Below are positions 24,755 to 33,128 of a DNA stretch of 64,000 nucleotides, piece by piece. Every line of letters begins with the position of its first letter. The stretch's first letter is position 1. The notes beneath the pieces were generated by a model, which saw nothing but the letters and a program-made list of their open reading frames with translations, searched no databases and was not told the DNA's origin. Origin of the DNA: Streptomyces sp. HUAS MG91. GTDB lineage: Bacteria; Actinomycetota; Actinomycetes; Streptomycetales; Streptomycetaceae. Location: contig NZ_CP159534.1 in assembly GCF_040529335.1 (NCBI RefSeq), positions 7,874,001 through 7,938,000 on the forward strand. The letters run 5' to 3'. The position numbers and the translations under genes are program-made.

Positions 24755-26194
24755 ATGAACACACATGTCAATGCGGGCCCGCGTCTCGACAACATTCCGG
24801 TGGGCAAGTTCCACCGACGCCTGGCGCTGCTGGTCAGCCTCGGGATGTTCTTCGACTCGTTCGACAACACACTCTCGGCCGGCGTTCTGGCCTCAATGCT
24901 GGACACCGGCTTCTCGACGCTGGAACTGAACTCGCTCTTCCTGTCGGTCACGTTCGCCGGCCTCGCGATCGGGGCGGCCTTCGCCGGCTGGCTCGGCGAC
25001 CGGGTCGGACGTGCCTACGCCTTCCAGTTCAGCCTGGCGCTCTTCGGGATCCTCGCCCTGGCCGCGGCCCTCGCCCCCTCGATGCAGGTGCTCATCGTCC
25101 TGCGCGGCCTGATGAGTATCGGCATGGGCGCCGAGTACGTCATCTGCTACGGCATGATCACCGAGTTCATCCCGCCCGGCCGCCGCGGCCGCTTCCTGGG
25201 CCTGCTCGGCATCTTCGCCGGGCTCGGTGTCTCGCTGTCCTCGCTCCTGGGCTGGGTGGTCATCCCGGTGTTCTCCTGGCGCGGGATGTTCGTCATCGGC
25301 GGCGTGGGCGCCCTGATCGCCTGGTGGATGCGCCGGGACATGCCGGAGTCCCCACAGTGGCTGGAGTCGCGCGGCCGGTACGAGGAGGCCGAGGCCGTCA
25401 TCCAGCGGATCGCACGGGACTCCGGCGTTTCCGAGGAGGCCGCGTCGGCTCCTGTCGACCAGCAGCCGGCCGGTGCCACGGACGAGAAGGCCGAGTGGGT
25501 GCCGATGACCGTGCTGTTCTCCCGCACGGTCATCCGGCGGACGCTGATGGCGCTGGTGCTGACCGTCACCTGCCTCTACGGTTCGTACGTCGTCACCGGC
25601 TGGATGCCCACCTTCTTCGTGGAGCAGGGGATGACCGTCTCGAAGTCCCTCGGTTTCAACGCCGCCATCATGTCCGGCTATGTCGCGGGACCGCTGCTGT
25701 GCATGTTCATCGTCGACCGCCTCGGGCGGCGCCGCAGCCTCATGATGTTCGGCGCGCTCTCGGCCGTCTTCGGCGGCATCTATCCGTTCATGACCGCGCC
25801 CGCGCTGGTCATCGCCGTCGGATTCATCCTGGTCGCGACGGTCGCCTCGTTCCTGACCCTGGGCCTCGGCACGGTCCCCGAGTTCTTCCCCACGGCCTTC
25901 CGCTTCCGTGGCGGCGGCCTGGCCCAGACCGTCGGCCGCGTCGGCCTGATCTTCTCTCCCTTCATCGTCCTGTGGCTGTTCAACAGCTACGGCGTCCTCG
26001 GAGTGATCCTGGCCGTCTCCGGCATGTACATCGTCGTGACCGTGCTCAACGCCGTGGCCGGTGTCGACACCTCTCGCGAGGCACTGGAGCAGATCGCCCC
26101 GGAGGGCGATACCACGGACGGGCCACCGGCCGACGACGCGCCGGACACGGCGCAGCCCACGTCGGGCGCGTCCCCCCGGTCGCTCTCGAGCTGA
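24755..26194 (+). CDS. MFS transporter, organic/aromatic-acid:proton symporter type
   Basis: 479 residues from the ATG at 24755, with GGAGG 9 bases upstream. Twelve hydrophobic segments can be counted. The MFS signature GWLGDRVGRAYAF lies in the loop after helix 2 and FIVDRLGRRRSLM in the matching loop of the second half; helix 1 begins with the FFDSFDNT pattern typical of acid/proton symporters. A 70-residue hydrophilic tail follows. It probably imports the compound degraded by the regulon. The gene lies downstream of IclR site 4 and 96 bases before the alcohol dehydrogenase gene. Confidence 0.88.
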   Translation: MNTHVNAGPRLDNIPVGKFHRRLALLVSLGMFFDSFDNTLSAGVLASMLDTGFSTLELNSLFLSVTFAGLAIGAAFAGWLGDRVGRAYAFQFSLALFGILALAAALAPSMQVLIVLRGLMSIGMGAEYVICYGMITEFIPPGRRGRFLGLLGIFAGLGVSLSSLLGWVVIPVFSWRGMFVIGGVGALIAWWMRRDMPESPQWLESRGRYEEAEAVIQRIARDSGVSEEAASAPVDQQPAGATDEKAEWVPMTVLFSRTVIRRTLMALVLTVTCLYGSYVVTGWMPTFFVEQGMTVSKSLGFNAAIMSGYVAGPLLCMFIVDRLGRRRSLMMFGALSAVFGGIYPFMTAPALVIAVGFILVATVASFLTLGLGTVPEFFPTAFRFRGGGLAQTVGRVGLIFSPFIVLWLFNSYGVLGVILAVSGMYIVVTVLNAVAGVDTSREALEQIAPEGDTTDGPPADDAPDTAQPTSGASPRSLSS

Positions 26195-26290
26195 ACTCCC
26201 TTGCCCCGGAAGTCCGTGGTGGGCTGCCGGGCGGCACGCGCGCCGCAGCCGGTGGCGCTGCCCATCTCCTGATGATTGAGGATCGTAGAC

Positions 26291-27319
26291 ATGCAAGCTG
26301 TTGTATTCCTGGGTGAGGACAAGATCGACCTCCGTGAGCTTCCCGATCCGGTGCCCGGACCGGACGAGGTCGTCATCCGTGTGAAGGCCTCCGGCATGTG
26401 CGGAAGTGACCTCAATCATCTGCACGGCCCGGCGCGCTCCGAGTCCGAGCAGGTCATCGAAGGACACGAGCCGTGTGGCGTCGTCGAGCTGGTCGGCGAC
26501 GCCGTGCGCCCCAGCGAGGCCAAGGTCGGCGACCGGGTCATGGTGCATCATTACGACGGGTGCCGTACCTGCCGGTACTGTCGCACCGGCTGGACCCAGT
26601 ACTGCCCGAACGCCCGCACGGTGTACGGCGGCCTGGACGGCGACGGTGCACATGCGGACTTCATGAAGGTCCCCGCGCACGCGCTGATCCGGCTGCCCGA
26701 CTCACTGTCGTTCAAGACCGGTGCGGCCATTTCCTGCGGCACCGGGACGGCCTTCGGAGCCATCAAGAGGGTGGGACTGTCCGCGGACGAGACCGTGGCG
26801 GTCTTCGGCCAGGGGCCCGTGGGGTTGAGCGCCACGATGCTGGCCAAGGCCTTCGGCGCCCGCGTCATCGCCATCGATGTCGAGCCCTCGCGCCTGGAGA
26901 TGGCCAAGAAGTTCGGCGCCGACCATGTCGTCAACGCACAGGAGCAGGACCCGGTGGCCGCCGTTCGTGAGCTGACCCGTGATGGCGAAGGAGCGGACAA
27001 GTCCATCGAGTGCAGTGCCAACGCCACGGTGCGCCGTCAGGCCGTCCAGGCACTGAGGCGCTGGGGAACCGCCTGCATGGTCGGCGTCTTCGGCACGATC
27101 GAGCTGGACAGCGAGGAACTCATCCAGTTGCAGAAGACCGTCGTCGGCTCGCTCACCTTCAGCAAGAACCAGCAGGAGGAGTGCGCCCTGTTCGTGGCCG
27201 AGCGCGGCCTGGACGTGGAGTCGCTGTTCACCGACGAGTTCCGTCTCGACGAAGCCGAGCGGGCCTACGAGCTGTTCGACCGACGCCAGATCGGCAAGGG
27301 CGTCTTCATTTTCGATTGA
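26291..27319 (+). CDS. Zinc-dependent alcohol dehydrogenase (MDR family)
   Basis: 342 residues from the ATG at 26291 with GAGGA 8 bases upstream. Catalytic zinc ligands are in SGMCGSDLNH and EGHEPCG; the four structural-zinc Cys are in GCRTCRYCRTGWTQYC; the NAD fold is VAVFGQGPVGLSA with an acidic residue at the end of beta-2 (IDVEPSRLE), favouring NAD. It oxidises an alcohol to an aldehyde or ketone. The aldehyde dehydrogenase gene follows 32 bases later, so the two may act in sequence. Confidence 0.9.
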   Translation: MQAVVFLGEDKIDLRELPDPVPGPDEVVIRVKASGMCGSDLNHLHGPARSESEQVIEGHEPCGVVELVGDAVRPSEAKVGDRVMVHHYDGCRTCRYCRTGWTQYCPNARTVYGGLDGDGAHADFMKVPAHALIRLPDSLSFKTGAAISCGTGTAFGAIKRVGLSADETVAVFGQGPVGLSATMLAKAFGARVIAIDVEPSRLEMAKKFGADHVVNAQEQDPVAAVRELTRDGEGADKSIECSANATVRRQAVQALRRWGTACMVGVFGTIELDSEELIQLQKTVVGSLTFSKNQQEECALFVAERGLDVESLFTDEFRLDEAERAYELFDRRQIGKGVFIFD

Positions 27320-27351
27320 GACGGCGTCACAGGCACAGTGAAAGGCAAGCA

Positions 27352-28851
27352 GTGAGCACATCCCAGCAGGACTCCGTCCTGTGCAAGCAGGCCAGTGACT
27401 TCCTCTCCCGCGACGTACAGCACCTCTTCATCGACGGCGAGTGCGTTCCGGCCGCGTCCGGTCGGACACTCACCACGGTCGACCCGTCGGCCGGTGAGAC
27501 CCTGACGCGGCTCGCGGCCGGCGATCAGCCGGACGTGGACCGCGCGGTCCACGCCGCGCGCGAGGCGTTCAAGGGCCAGTGGAGCACCTGGACCCCGTAC
27601 GAGCGTCAGGCGCTGCTGACGCGCGTCGCCCAGGTCCTCGACGAACGGTTCGAGGAACTGATCCAGATCGAGGCCATGGATATGGGCGCCCCCGTCTCGC
27701 GGCTGCGAGGCACCAAGCCCGCGCTGATGAAGATGGTGTCGTTCTTCGCCTCGCAGGCGGCGAACATCTCGGGTGAGACGCTGATGAACGGCATCCCCGG
27801 CAATGTCACCACGATGACGTTGAAGGCGCCGGTCGGTGTCATTGGCGGGATCATCCCCTGGAACGGCCCGCTCAACAGCCAGTTTTGGATCATCGGTGCC
27901 GTCCTGGCCAGCGGGTGCACCGCCGTGCTCAAGCCGTCCGAGGACGCCTCGCTGTCGGTGTTGCGGGTGGCCGAGATCCTGCACGAGGCCGGCGTGCCGG
28001 CGGGTGTCATCAACGTCGTCACCGGCCTGGGCAAGGAGGCCGGCCATGCGCTGGCGGCCCACCCCGGCGTCGATCGCATCGCCTTCACCGGTTCTACGGA
28101 GACCGGGCGCAGCATCATCCAGGCGTCCACCGTGAACATCAAGAAGCTGCAGCTCGAACTGGGTGGCAAGTCGGCGGACATCGTGTGCGCGGATGCGGAC
28201 CTCGACAAGGCGGTTCCGGGAGCGGCGATGGGGGTCTTCGCCAACTCCGGCCAGATCTGCTTCGCCGGCACCCGGGTGCTGGTACAGCGCTCCGTCGTCG
28301 ACGAGTTCACCGAGCGGCTGCTGGCGTTCGTCGACACCCTGCGCGTCGGGCACAGCTTGGACGGATCCGCCACGCTGGGCCCGGTCATCTCGCAGTCCCA
28401 GCTCGACAAGGTGTTGTCCTACATCGACATCGGCCGGGCGGAAGGAGCCCAACTGCTCTGCGGAGGTGGCCGGTTGGGCGGCGACCTCAAAAAGGGCTAT
28501 TTCGTGCAGCCGAGCGTCTTCGGCGGTGTGACCAACGATATGCGCATCGCCCGCGAGGAGATCTTCGGGCCGGTCCTGTCGATCGTGCCGTTCGACGACG
28601 TGGACGAGGCCATCGCCATCGCCAACGACAACGAATACGGCCTCGGGGGAGCGGTGTGGTCACAGAGTCTGTCCACCGCTATGCGCGTGGTCCACGGCGT
28701 TCACACCGGCACGATGTGGGTCAACTGCTATGGATACATCGATCCGCTGGTCGGCTTCGGCGGAACGAAGATGAGTGGCTACGGCTCCAAGGGGAGTGCG
28801 GCACACATGGACACGTACCTGTACACCAAGAGCGTGTACATGGAGCTGTGA
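27352..28851 (+). CDS. Aldehyde dehydrogenase (NAD-dependent)
   Basis: 499 residues from the GTG at 27352 with AAAGG about 7 bases upstream. Signatures: GIIPWNGPLNSQFWIIGAVLASGCTAVLKPSE, FTGSTETGRSI, Glu in LELGGKSADIV, catalytic Cys in NSGQICFAGTRV, EEIFGPVLSIV and FGGTKMSGYGSKG. This is the third aldehyde dehydrogenase in the block and differs enough from the other two to suggest a different aldehyde. It is co-directional with the alcohol dehydrogenase upstream and the metallo-beta-lactamase-fold gene 42 bases downstream. Confidence 0.9.
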   Translation: MSTSQQDSVLCKQASDFLSRDVQHLFIDGECVPAASGRTLTTVDPSAGETLTRLAAGDQPDVDRAVHAAREAFKGQWSTWTPYERQALLTRVAQVLDERFEELIQIEAMDMGAPVSRLRGTKPALMKMVSFFASQAANISGETLMNGIPGNVTTMTLKAPVGVIGGIIPWNGPLNSQFWIIGAVLASGCTAVLKPSEDASLSVLRVAEILHEAGVPAGVINVVTGLGKEAGHALAAHPGVDRIAFTGSTETGRSIIQASTVNIKKLQLELGGKSADIVCADADLDKAVPGAAMGVFANSGQICFAGTRVLVQRSVVDEFTERLLAFVDTLRVGHSLDGSATLGPVISQSQLDKVLSYIDIGRAEGAQLLCGGGRLGGDLKKGYFVQPSVFGGVTNDMRIAREEIFGPVLSIVPFDDVDEAIAIANDNEYGLGGAVWSQSLSTAMRVVHGVHTGTMWVNCYGYIDPLVGFGGTKMSGYGSKGSAAHMDTYLYTKSVYMEL

Positions 28852-28893
28852 CCGTGGATACCGCTGGAAGAAGGCAACGAAGGGCACACAGGC

Positions 28894-29705
28894 GTGAAGC
28901 TGGGTGACATCGAGATCCTGCCCGTGCACGACGGAGTGGGGCACGAGGTGGCTGCCAACATCCTGACCCGACCGGGTGTCGGCGATGCATGGGGTGTCAC
29001 CACGAGAAACTGGACGAGAACGGAGTCCTCGACTTCGATCTCGGAGGCTTTCTCGTCCGTACCGGCGACCGTGTCGTGCTGATCGACGCGGGCGCGGGAG
29101 ACGTCACGGATCTGTTGCTTCCCCACGGCGGCCGGTACTCGGGAGGCACCTTCCTGGACTCCCTTCGCAGCTATGGTCTGACGCCCGAGGACGTCACCGA
29201 TGTGTGCCTCACGCACCTGCACTGGGACCACGTCGGCTGGGCGTCGCACAAGGGCGAGGTCGTCTTCCCGAACGCCACCTACCGGCTGCACGAGACGGAG
29301 TGGGACCACTTCGTGGAGCGCGGTAACGCGAGTCCCGCCGTACTGACCAGCATGCTGCCCGTGAAGAACCGCATCGAGCCCTTCAGCGAGGACTTCACCG
29401 TCGCCCCCGGACTGGACTCGCTGCACACCCCGGGCCACACCCCCGGTTCCGTCTCGTACGTGGTCTCCCAGGGGAAGCGGCGCGCCATCATGCTCGGAGA
29501 CGTCGTGCACTCGGTGGTGGAGCTGGAGGAGCGCGACTGGGAAGCCCTCTACGACGTGGACCCCTCGGCCGCCTCGGCGGTCCGCAACTTGATCGCCGAC
29601 GAAGCCGCGGATACGGAGGACCTGGTGGTCGGCGCGCACTTCCCGGACCTGCGGTTCGGCCGCCTCGTCACCATCGACGGTGAGCGCAGGTTCCGGCCGG
29701 TGTGA
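28894..29705 (+). pseudogene. Metallo-beta-lactamase-fold hydrolase with a frameshift near residue 33
   Basis: The GTG at 28894 starts a good family N-terminus (VKLGDIEILPVHDGVGHEVAANILTRPGVGDAWG) in one frame. At about 28988 the family sequence continues in another frame (CHHEKLDENGVLDFDLGGFLV...), as though one base had been lost. The remaining 238 codons carry an intact metal site (LTHLHWDHVGW, HTPGHTPGS, LGDVVHS, GAHFPD). Either the gene is inactivated, the base is a sequencing error, or a shorter protein starts at the ATG 28989, which has no good ribosome site. Intact members hydrolyse lactones, thioesters or similar bonds, fitting the end of a catabolic operon. Confidence 0.78.
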
Positions 29706-29709
29706 GGGG

Positions 29710-30579
29710 TCAGCCGAGGGTCGAGGAGGCCGGCAGGTGCTGGTCGGCGGCCCAGGAGCCCAGAATGCGCAGCCGGTCGTGAGTCGGGGAGTCGGCCGGG
29801 GCGGTCCACACAGTCAGGTGCTGGTCGGGGTCCGTGTTCGCGGTGAGGGTGTCCCACTCCAGGACCAGCTCGCCCACGGCCGGGTGGTTCAGCGTCTTTG
29901 TGCCGATGGTGCGGGCGGCGACCCGGTGATCGCTCCACCACTGAGCGAATTGCTTGTCCCGCATGGAGAGCTCACCGACCAGTTCGATCAGGCGCGGGTC
30001 CTCGGGGTACTTCGCCGCCTCCATGCGCAACTGTGCCACGGCGATGCGCGCAGAGCCCTCCCAGTCGGCGTACAGGCTGCGCATGGCCGGGTCGACGAAA
30101 ATGATCCGCGGATAGTTGCGGTGCTTTTCCGGGATGCGGGAGAAGTCGGTGACCAGGGCGGCGGCCAGCGCGTTCCACGCGAGAATGTCCCCGCGACGGC
30201 CCTGCACAAGGGCGGGGACGGCGGTGAGGTCGTCGAGCACCCGCTGCAGCTGGGGCTGGACCTGCTGCCGTCCGCGTCGGCGGGCGCGGGGGGTGTTTTT
30301 GCCCGCGAGCTGCAGGAGGTAGCCCCGCTCGTCGTCGTCGAATTTGAGCACGCGGGCGAGGGTCTCAAGGACGGGCGTGGACGCCTGCATGCGGCCCTGT
30401 TCGACGCGAGTGTAGTAGTCGGTGCTGATGCTGGCGAGCTGGGCGACCTCCTCGCGGCGTAGCCCGGGCACGCGGCGGGGCCTGTCGGATTCCGGCAGGC
30501 CAACGGCGCTCGGGCTCAGCTCCGCGCGCCGCTTCTTGAGGAATTCTCCCAGCTCGTTGAGGGGGCTCGTGCTGGTCAT
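29710..30579 (-). CDS. XRE-family regulator with MmyB-like ligand domain
   Basis: 289 residues from the ATG at 30579 (MTSTSPLNELGEFLKKRR); the frame to 30702 runs through the promoter region. Helix-turn-helix PGLRREEVAQLASISTDYYTRVEQGRM, then the MmyB-type domain (ILAWNALAAAL, RIIFVDPAMRSLYADWEGSARIAVAQLRMEAAKYPED, ELSMRDKQFAQWWSDHRV, LNHPAVGELVLEWDTL). It is divergent from the operon that begins with a zinc alcohol dehydrogenase, which it probably controls through the motif at 30615-30633. Its stop lies 4 bases from the stop of the convergent hydrolase remnant. Confidence 0.9.
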   Translation of the reverse strand: MTSTSPLNELGEFLKKRRAELSPSAVGLPESDRPRRVPGLRREEVAQLASISTDYYTRVEQGRMQASTPVLETLARVLKFDDDERGYLLQLAGKNTPRARRRGRQQVQPQLQRVLDDLTAVPALVQGRRGDILAWNALAAALVTDFSRIPEKHRNYPRIIFVDPAMRSLYADWEGSARIAVAQLRMEAAKYPEDPRLIELVGELSMRDKQFAQWWSDHRVAARTIGTKTLNHPAVGELVLEWDTLTANTDPDQHLTVWTAPADSPTHDRLRILGSWAADQHLPASSTLG

Positions 30580-30614
30580 GGTTCCCAGCATGGCATGCAG
30601 AGGGCCTGCGGTGA

Positions 30615-30633
30615 GGGGGAGAGTTTTCTCCCT
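30615..30633. promoter_or_regulatory. MmyB-associated motif, site A
   Basis: GGGGGAGAGTTTTCTCCCT lies between the divergent regulator (start 30579) and alcohol dehydrogenase (start 30762). Its first 12 bases are identical to site B upstream of the related regulator at 36178. Internal symmetry GGGAGA/TCTCCC supports a dimeric binding site. Confidence 0.6.
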
Positions 30634-30761
30634 GGATAGATCGTCCCCGGAAGCTTTTCTCCGCTTTCCGCGCCCGTCTGCCCGTGTGATTCTCGAAAAC
30701 AAGAAGCCGCATGCCGTTCTCCGAAGGTTGCGGCACCTGGCACAGCGAAGGAAGCACCACC

Positions 30762-31778
30762 ATGCGCGGAGCAGTCATCTACGCCCCCGGCGACGTGCGC
30801 TTCGAGACGCTCGACGACCCGAAGATCGTTCACCCCACCGACGCGATCATCCGTACCGCCGTCACCTGTGTGTGCGGCTCAGACCTGTGGCCCTATCGCG
30901 GTGCGGAGCCCATCGGTGATCCGCATCCGATGGGGCACGAGTACGTCGGATTCGTCGAGGAGGTCGGTTCCGAGGTCACGGCCGTGAAGCCGGGCCAGTT
31001 CGTCGTCGGCTCGTTCGCGACCTCGGACAACACCTGTCCGAACTGCGTGAACGGCTTCCAGTCGAATTGTCTGCACCGCGAGTTCATGTCCACTTGCCAG
31101 GCCGACTACGTCCGTATCCCGAACGCGCAGGGCACCCTGGTCGCAGCCGACGGGGTGCCGGACGAGAAGTACTGGCCCGGTCTGCTGGCCGTGTCCGATG
31201 TGATGGGCACCGGCTGGTGGGCCGCCGACGCCGCCGAGGTGAAGCCCGGCTCCACCGCCGTCGTGGTCGGTGACGGTGCGGTCGGCCTGTGCGGCGTCAT
31301 CGCGGCCAAGGAGATGGGCGCGGAGCGGATCATCGCCATGTCGCGCCACGAGTCGCGCCAGAAGCTGGCCCGGGAGTTCGGCGCCACGGACATCGTCATC
31401 GAGCGTGGCGAGGAGGGCGTCGCCCGGATCAAGGAGCTGACCGGCGGCATCGGCGCGGACAGCGTCCTGGAGTGCGTCGGCACCGCCCAGTCCATGCAGC
31501 AGGCGCTGCACTCGGCGCGGCCCGGCGGCAACGTCGGCTTCGTCGGCGTCCCGCACGACGTCGCCGTCGACGGCCAGGAGCTGTTCTTCTCCCACGTGGG
31601 CCTGCGCGGCGGCCCCGCCCCCGTACGCCGCTACCTGCCGGACCTCATCGACCGTGTCCTGAGCGGCGCCATCGACCCGGGCAAGGTCTTCGACCTCACC
31701 CTCCCGCTCGACCAGGTCGCCGAGGGCTACAAGGCGATGGACGAGCGCCGCGCCATCAAGACCCTCCTCACTCCCTGA
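30762..31778 (+). CDS. Zinc-dependent alcohol dehydrogenase (MDR family)
   Basis: 338 residues from the ATG at 30762 with GAAGGAAG about 8 bases upstream. Zinc ligands: CVCGSDLWPY, MGHEYVG, and the structural site TCPNCVNGFQSNCLH. The nucleotide fold is VVVGDGAVGLCGVIAAKEMGAERIIAMSRHESR; the His-Glu-Ser-Arg after beta-2 suggests NADP. It heads a plus-strand run with an SDR-like protein, a lipoprotein, an MFS efflux protein and an SDR, and is divergent from an MmyB-type regulator. Likely a detoxifying alcohol/aldehyde reductase. Confidence 0.88.
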   Translation: MRGAVIYAPGDVRFETLDDPKIVHPTDAIIRTAVTCVCGSDLWPYRGAEPIGDPHPMGHEYVGFVEEVGSEVTAVKPGQFVVGSFATSDNTCPNCVNGFQSNCLHREFMSTCQADYVRIPNAQGTLVAADGVPDEKYWPGLLAVSDVMGTGWWAADAAEVKPGSTAVVVGDGAVGLCGVIAAKEMGAERIIAMSRHESRQKLAREFGATDIVIERGEEGVARIKELTGGIGADSVLECVGTAQSMQQALHSARPGGNVGFVGVPHDVAVDGQELFFSHVGLRGGPAPVRRYLPDLIDRVLSGAIDPGKVFDLTLPLDQVAEGYKAMDERRAIKTLLTP

Positions 31779-31843
31779 CCCACCACGCTGTTCCGGGGCC
31801 GGGCGCTGCCCGGCCCCGGCCATTCACTCGCGAAGGATGCACC

Positions 31844-32509
31844 GTGACCACGTTCGCTCTCGTCGGCGCAGGCCCCGGCCTGGGCCTCGCCACCGCCCGT
31901 CGCTTCGGCACCGCGGGACACAGCGTCGCGCTCCTCGCCCGCAACGTCGACCGCCTTGAGGAACTTGCGGCCGAACTGGGCCGCGACGGCATCGAAGCCC
32001 GCGGCTTTCCCGCCGACGTCCTGGACCCCGCCTCCCTCACCACGGCCCTTCGTGAAGCCGCCGACGTGCTCGGGCCGATCGAGATCCTCCAGTACAGCCC
32101 GGTGCCGCGCGCCGACTTCATGAAGCCCGTCCTCGACATCGGCACGGCCGACCTCGACGCTCCCCTGGCCTTCTCCGTCAAGGGGCCGGTCACCTGCGTC
32201 AACGCCGTCCTGCCCGGCATGCGCGAACTCGGCCGCGGCACCCTGCTGTTCGTCAACGGTGGCAGCGCGGTGCGCCCACATCCCGAGCGGGCCGGCACCT
32301 CCATCGCGTTCGCCGCCGAGAGCGCCTACGCGGCGATGCTTCACGGCGTACTCGCTACGGAGAACATCCACGCCACACAGCTGATCATCCCCGGGGCGAT
32401 CCGCCCCGATTCCGAGACGAGCAGCCCCTCTGTCCTCTCCGAGCGCCTGTACGCGCTGCACACCGAGCGGACCGGGTTCCGGCACTACGCCGAGCCCCTG
32501 TCCGACTGA
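31844..32509 (+). CDS. SDR-like Rossmann protein lacking the usual catalytic Lys
   Basis: 221 residues from the GTG at 31844 with AAGGA 6 bases upstream. The cofactor motif GAGPGLGLATARRFG is present. The region that should read Tyr-x-x-x-Lys reads AYAAMLHG, so the catalytic Lys is missing, and NNAG is replaced by LQYSPVP. It may bind nucleotide without classical dehydrogenase activity or use another mechanism. It follows the alcohol dehydrogenase by 65 bases in the same transcription unit. Confidence 0.8.
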   Translation: MTTFALVGAGPGLGLATARRFGTAGHSVALLARNVDRLEELAAELGRDGIEARGFPADVLDPASLTTALREAADVLGPIEILQYSPVPRADFMKPVLDIGTADLDAPLAFSVKGPVTCVNAVLPGMRELGRGTLLFVNGGSAVRPHPERAGTSIAFAAESAYAAMLHGVLATENIHATQLIIPGAIRPDSETSSPSVLSERLYALHTERTGFRHYAEPLSD

Positions 32510-32556
32510 CGTCCGTCGACTCCCGCTGACCTCCTGCCGACCCCCTGGAAGCCGTT

Positions 32557-33093
32557 ATGCCTTTCGCATCCCGCCGGATGCCGCTTCGCGCCGCCCCGGC
32601 CGCCGCCCTGTTGCTGGCCGTGACCGCGTGCTCGGCCGGCTCCGACGACACCGCGCAGGACTCCACCTCGTCCTCCGCGCCGTCCTCCGGGCGGGAGAAA
32701 TCACCGGCCTCCACCCCGTCCTCCGGCTCCGACAGGAACACTGCCATGAACATCCGGGTTACCCTCGACGGTCATCCCGTCAAGGCCAACCTCAACGACA
32801 GCCCGGCCGCCCGCGATCTTGCCGAACTGCTGCCCCTCACCATCGAGTTGAAGGACTTCCACGGCACGGAGCGGGTCGGTGATCCGCCGCGCAAGCTCGA
32901 CACCTCCGGCGCCCCGGAGCCCGTCGCGGCCAAGCCCGGCGACCTCGCCTACTACGCACCCTGGGGCAACCTCGCTCTCTTCTACCGCAACGGCCCCGCC
33001 GCCGACGCCGATCTCCTCATCCTCGGCCATATAGACGCCGACGCCGACCGGATCGCCGAGGCCGACCGCATCACTATCGAGGCATCCTCCTGA
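32557..33093 (+). CDS. Lipoprotein with cyclophilin-like domain
   Basis: 178 residues. The signal peptide (basic start, AAPAAALLLAVTAC lipobox) indicates a lipoprotein; a Ser/Thr/Pro linker follows to about residue 60. The C-terminal part from NIRVTLDGHPVKANLNDSPAARDLAELLPLTIELKDFHG to the end matches the cyclophilin-like fold (AYYAPWGNLALFYRN). Proteins of this type lack known isomerase activity and often accompany flavin or quinone reductases. The Met at 32745 inside the frame could start a cytoplasmic version without the signal. Confidence 0.78.
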   Translation: MPFASRRMPLRAAPAAALLLAVTACSAGSDDTAQDSTSSSAPSSGREKSPASTPSSGSDRNTAMNIRVTLDGHPVKANLNDSPAARDLAELLPLTIELKDFHGTERVGDPPRKLDTSGAPEPVAAKPGDLAYYAPWGNLALFYRNGPAADADLLILGHIDADADRIAEADRITIEASS

Positions 33094-33128
33094 CCTCGCC
33101 GACCTCTCGTACGGAAAGAAGTACACGC

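Noticed and set aside
24893..26680. 595-codon minus-strand frame
   Set aside because: Antisense to the transporter gene; His/Asp/Glu/Gly-rich shadow composition with no motif.
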